64,000 bases of DNA from Phocoena phocoena. Lineage: Eukaryota > Chordata > Mammalia > Artiodactyla > Phocoenidae. The position numbers and the translations under genes were made by a program. The stretch spans positions 106,220,313 through 106,284,312 of the forward strand of contig NC_089225.1 in assembly GCF_963924675.1 (NCBI RefSeq), read 5' to 3'. The first letter of the stretch is position 1. The number at the start of each line of letters is the position of its first letter. The notes beneath the pieces were generated by a model. It worked only from the letters and a program-made list of their open reading frames with translations. It was not told the origin of the DNA and searched no databases. Positions 61,676 to 64,000 of this stretch are shown piece by piece.

Positions 61676-61992
61676 TTTTTTAAATAGACCTTTATTGGAG
61701 TATAACTGCTTCACAATACTGTGTTAGCTTCTGTTGTACAATAAAGTGAATCAGCCATATGCATACACATGTCCCCATATCCCCTCCCTCTTGAGCCTCC
61801 CTCCCACCCTCCCTATCCCACCCCTCTAGGTCATCTCAAAGCACCGAGCTGATCTCCCTGCTATGCTGCTGCTTCCCACTAGCTATCTATTTTACATTCG
61901 GTAGTGTATATATGTCGATGCTACTCTCACTTCCCCCCAGCTTCCCCCTCCGCCCCCACCCCCCGTGTCCTCAAGTCCATTCTCTATGTCTA
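61676..61992 (-). mobile_element. L1 3' end, 5'-truncated
   Basis: A poly-T start, CTTTATTGGAGTATAACTGC, and the usual L1 3'UTR to TCCTCAAGTCCATTCTCTA. The duplications AGATGTCAGTAT (61,664-61,675) and AGACGTCAGTAT (61,993-62,004) flank it, with one mismatch. Confidence 0.9.
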
Positions 61993-62663
61993 AGACGTCA
62001 GTATGTTAACTGGTTTTAGTGGTGCCTTCCACTTCTTTCATTGATATAACAGAACTTTGCTCGTATTGATTTCCTGGTTCTCTTTTTATAGGGTATCAGC
62101 AAATAATTTGTTCCAGACAGTGTGTCAGTAAGAATGGGGTAGATTATTCTACTGGAACAAACATTTCTAAAATCTCAGTGGGTCACCGGCTGCTTAAGGG
62201 AACCCTCATCTTGGACTGTCTCTAGTTGATTGAACAGCCGCCATCTGAAATGACAGCCACTGTAGCAGAGAAACAGTGAGCGTGGCTCACAGGTGCTGGC
62301 TCCAAATTCTTCTGCCAAAGCTACACCCATCAGCCCAAGGAGGCAGGAAGGTGCAACCCTACCTTTGTCCAGAAGTAAAGAAAATAGAGCATTGAAAACC
62401 GTGTGACCAACACAGAGGGTGCATGAGTAAAGTGTTCTCTGAGCCTCTGCACAGCTATTTTGCCTTCACACATGAATGACTGAATGAAAGGAAAAGGAGG
62501 CATTCCCTTTTACTTCTGAGTCTACATACACACTCGAATGACTGCTTTAGACATTTACATGTTTCAAATTTACTTTTCATTTTTCCTTTAGGTTTTTTTT
62601 TTCCAGCTATGTGCTGGGGAAATTCCCTTGTCTTTACCTTATGACCATTTCAATTAAACTTTT

Positions 62664-62871
62664 GTTTGTTTTGTTTTTTTGTGGTACGCAGGCCTCTCAC
62701 CGTTGTGGCCTCTCCCGTTGCGGAGCACAGGCTCCAGACGCGCAGGCCCAGCAGCCATGGCTCACGGGCCCAGCCGCTCCGCGGCATGTGGGATCCTCCC
62801 GGACCGGGGCACGAACCCGCGTCCCCTGCATCAGCAGGCGGACTCTCAACCACGGCACCACCAGGGAAGCC
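62664..62871 (-). mobile_element. CHR-2 SINE
   Basis: GTGGTACGCAGGCC to the head CCAGGGAAGCC, with imperfect AATTAAACTTT / GTTAAACTTT flanks. Confidence 0.93.
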
Positions 62872-63654
62872 CTAGTTAAACTTTAAAAAAAACATTTTCA
62901 GCAATCACTTTGAATTTCCAGGCCCATTATCTTATTTTCCTGTTTTTTCTTCATGGCATCCTGGATATAATATCTTCTCCACTGTGTATGAAAATTGTTT
63001 TTTAGAAACTCTCTTCTGTTCCCTGTAGTATTTCTATTTGTTCTGGAGTCATTTTTGCTCTCTGCTCATCTTGGTTCTGCCCCTTTGTGCTGTTAGTTTC
63101 CACAAATATCTGTGGCCTGTTCTTGTTTGTTCATTCTTAAGGGTGAGGCACTGATAAACTACCTTGGAACTGCATTTAATGAGATGGGCTTGAAAACCTG
63201 TGGCTTTGTTGGGTAAATCCCAAATGCCCAAAGGTGAAGACCTTTCTTCTGTGTCGTTTACATTTTTCTTAAGAGGAAACCTCTAGTTTCTTGCCTGGAT
63301 GCAGGAGTTCTGTATGGTGGGGTCAGGAAAGAGTTGGGTAGCACATTGTTTTGTATTTTCTCCTTTCAAACAATCCCTCTCTTTTCATTCTTGCATCTTC
63401 TTCCCCACCTCCACTACCTCCCCAGGGGCCTGTAAGACACACTGGGCCCCTCTGTGACCTCTAGGAGCATCCTCCACCAGCAGTAATGATGAATGCTCTG
63501 ACCACTTTTTCTTTTTCAGACTTTAAGTTTTTCATCCAATCCCCTTCTCTTTGTCATTGTGACTCTAATTTCTTTACTATCATTTTAGAGCACTCTCCAA
63601 TGAGAGAGGGGGAAAGCACTTGTTTTCAATCAGCTATCTTTAAGCAAAAACATT

Positions 63655-64000
63655 TTTTTTCTTTTTTTTTTTCCACACATTACACTTCCCCCTCCCCACA
63701 TCCTCAAGTCCATTCTCTAGTAGGTCTGTGTCTTTATTCCTGTCTTACCCCTAGGTTCTTCATGACATTTTTTTTCTTAGATTCCACATATATGTGTTAG
63801 CATACAGTATTTGTCTTTCTCTTTCTGACCCACTTCACTCTGCATGACAGACTCTAGGTCCATCCACCTCACTACAAATAACCCAACTTCGCTTCTTTTT
63901 ATGGCTGAGTAATATTCCACCGTATACGTGCACCACGTCTTCCCCACCCATTCATCCGACGATGGACACCCAGGTTGCCCCCATCTCCTGGCCACTGTAA
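63655..64000 (-). mobile_element. L1 3' part, continuing past the window end
   Basis: The plus strand shows the L1 3' end in reverse: TCCTCAAGTCCATTCTCTAG, ACTCTAGGTCCATCCACCTC and ATGGCTGAGTAATATTCCAC. The last 120 bp carry an unusual excess of T-to-C changes relative to the other L1 copies here. Confidence 0.9.

Overview
The window is mammalian nuclear DNA, almost certainly from a cetacean. The basis is the many tRNA-derived CHR-type SINEs, including the short GC-rich CHR-2 form typical of whales and dolphins. They sit beside cetartiodactyl-type L1, bovine-type mariner MITEs and older mammalian repeats (MIR, MER20, MER5A, MLT1, hAT). Nothing bacterial, plasmid or phage-like is present. Almost all of the longer open frames are repeat-derived or are fortuitous extensions of short exons.

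The one complete protein gene is SP110, on the minus strand. I reconstructed it exon by exon from splice sites, codon phase and remembered homology to human SP110. Nineteen coding exons run from the start codon at 48,706 to the stop at 10,017. They total 2,142 nt and would encode 713 residues if all are included. The order is an HSR/CARD-like N-terminus (48.7 and 46.9 kb), a Ser/Pro-rich linker (44.6 kb), repeated acidic and Lys/Arg-rich exon modules (43.0-26.7 kb), SAND (18.9 and 18.3 kb), a 15-codon linker exon (17.9 kb), PHD finger (13.1 and 12.4 kb), and a bromodomain-like C-terminus (11.3 and 10.1 kb). One further exon (44.0 kb) looks dead: its acceptor is AA instead of AG and its donor is GC.

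Upstream of SP110, two good interferon-stimulated response element cores lie at 51.19 kb and 54.91 kb. The first sits at the likely main SP110 promoter. The second fits the known head-to-head SP110/SP140 arrangement: just downstream, on the plus strand, is a candidate first coding exon of SP140 (55,039-55,070). The rest of SP140 is not in the window.

Layout: 1-10 kb is intergenic and 3'-flanking DNA with a twin-primed L1. 10-49 kb is the SP110 coding span, whose introns hold an ERV remnant, a second twin-primed L1, a 73/70-bp VNTR, a tandem duplication of exon modules, and nested hAT/L1/mariner insertions. 49-55 kb is the SP110 5' region and SP110-SP140 promoter interval, with an antisense retroviral pol scrap. 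55-64 kb is repeat-dominated DNA, probably SP140 intron 1. I found no undescribed enzymatic or defence system. The novel material is in the evolution and splicing of the interferon-linked SP110 locus and in the transposon structures.
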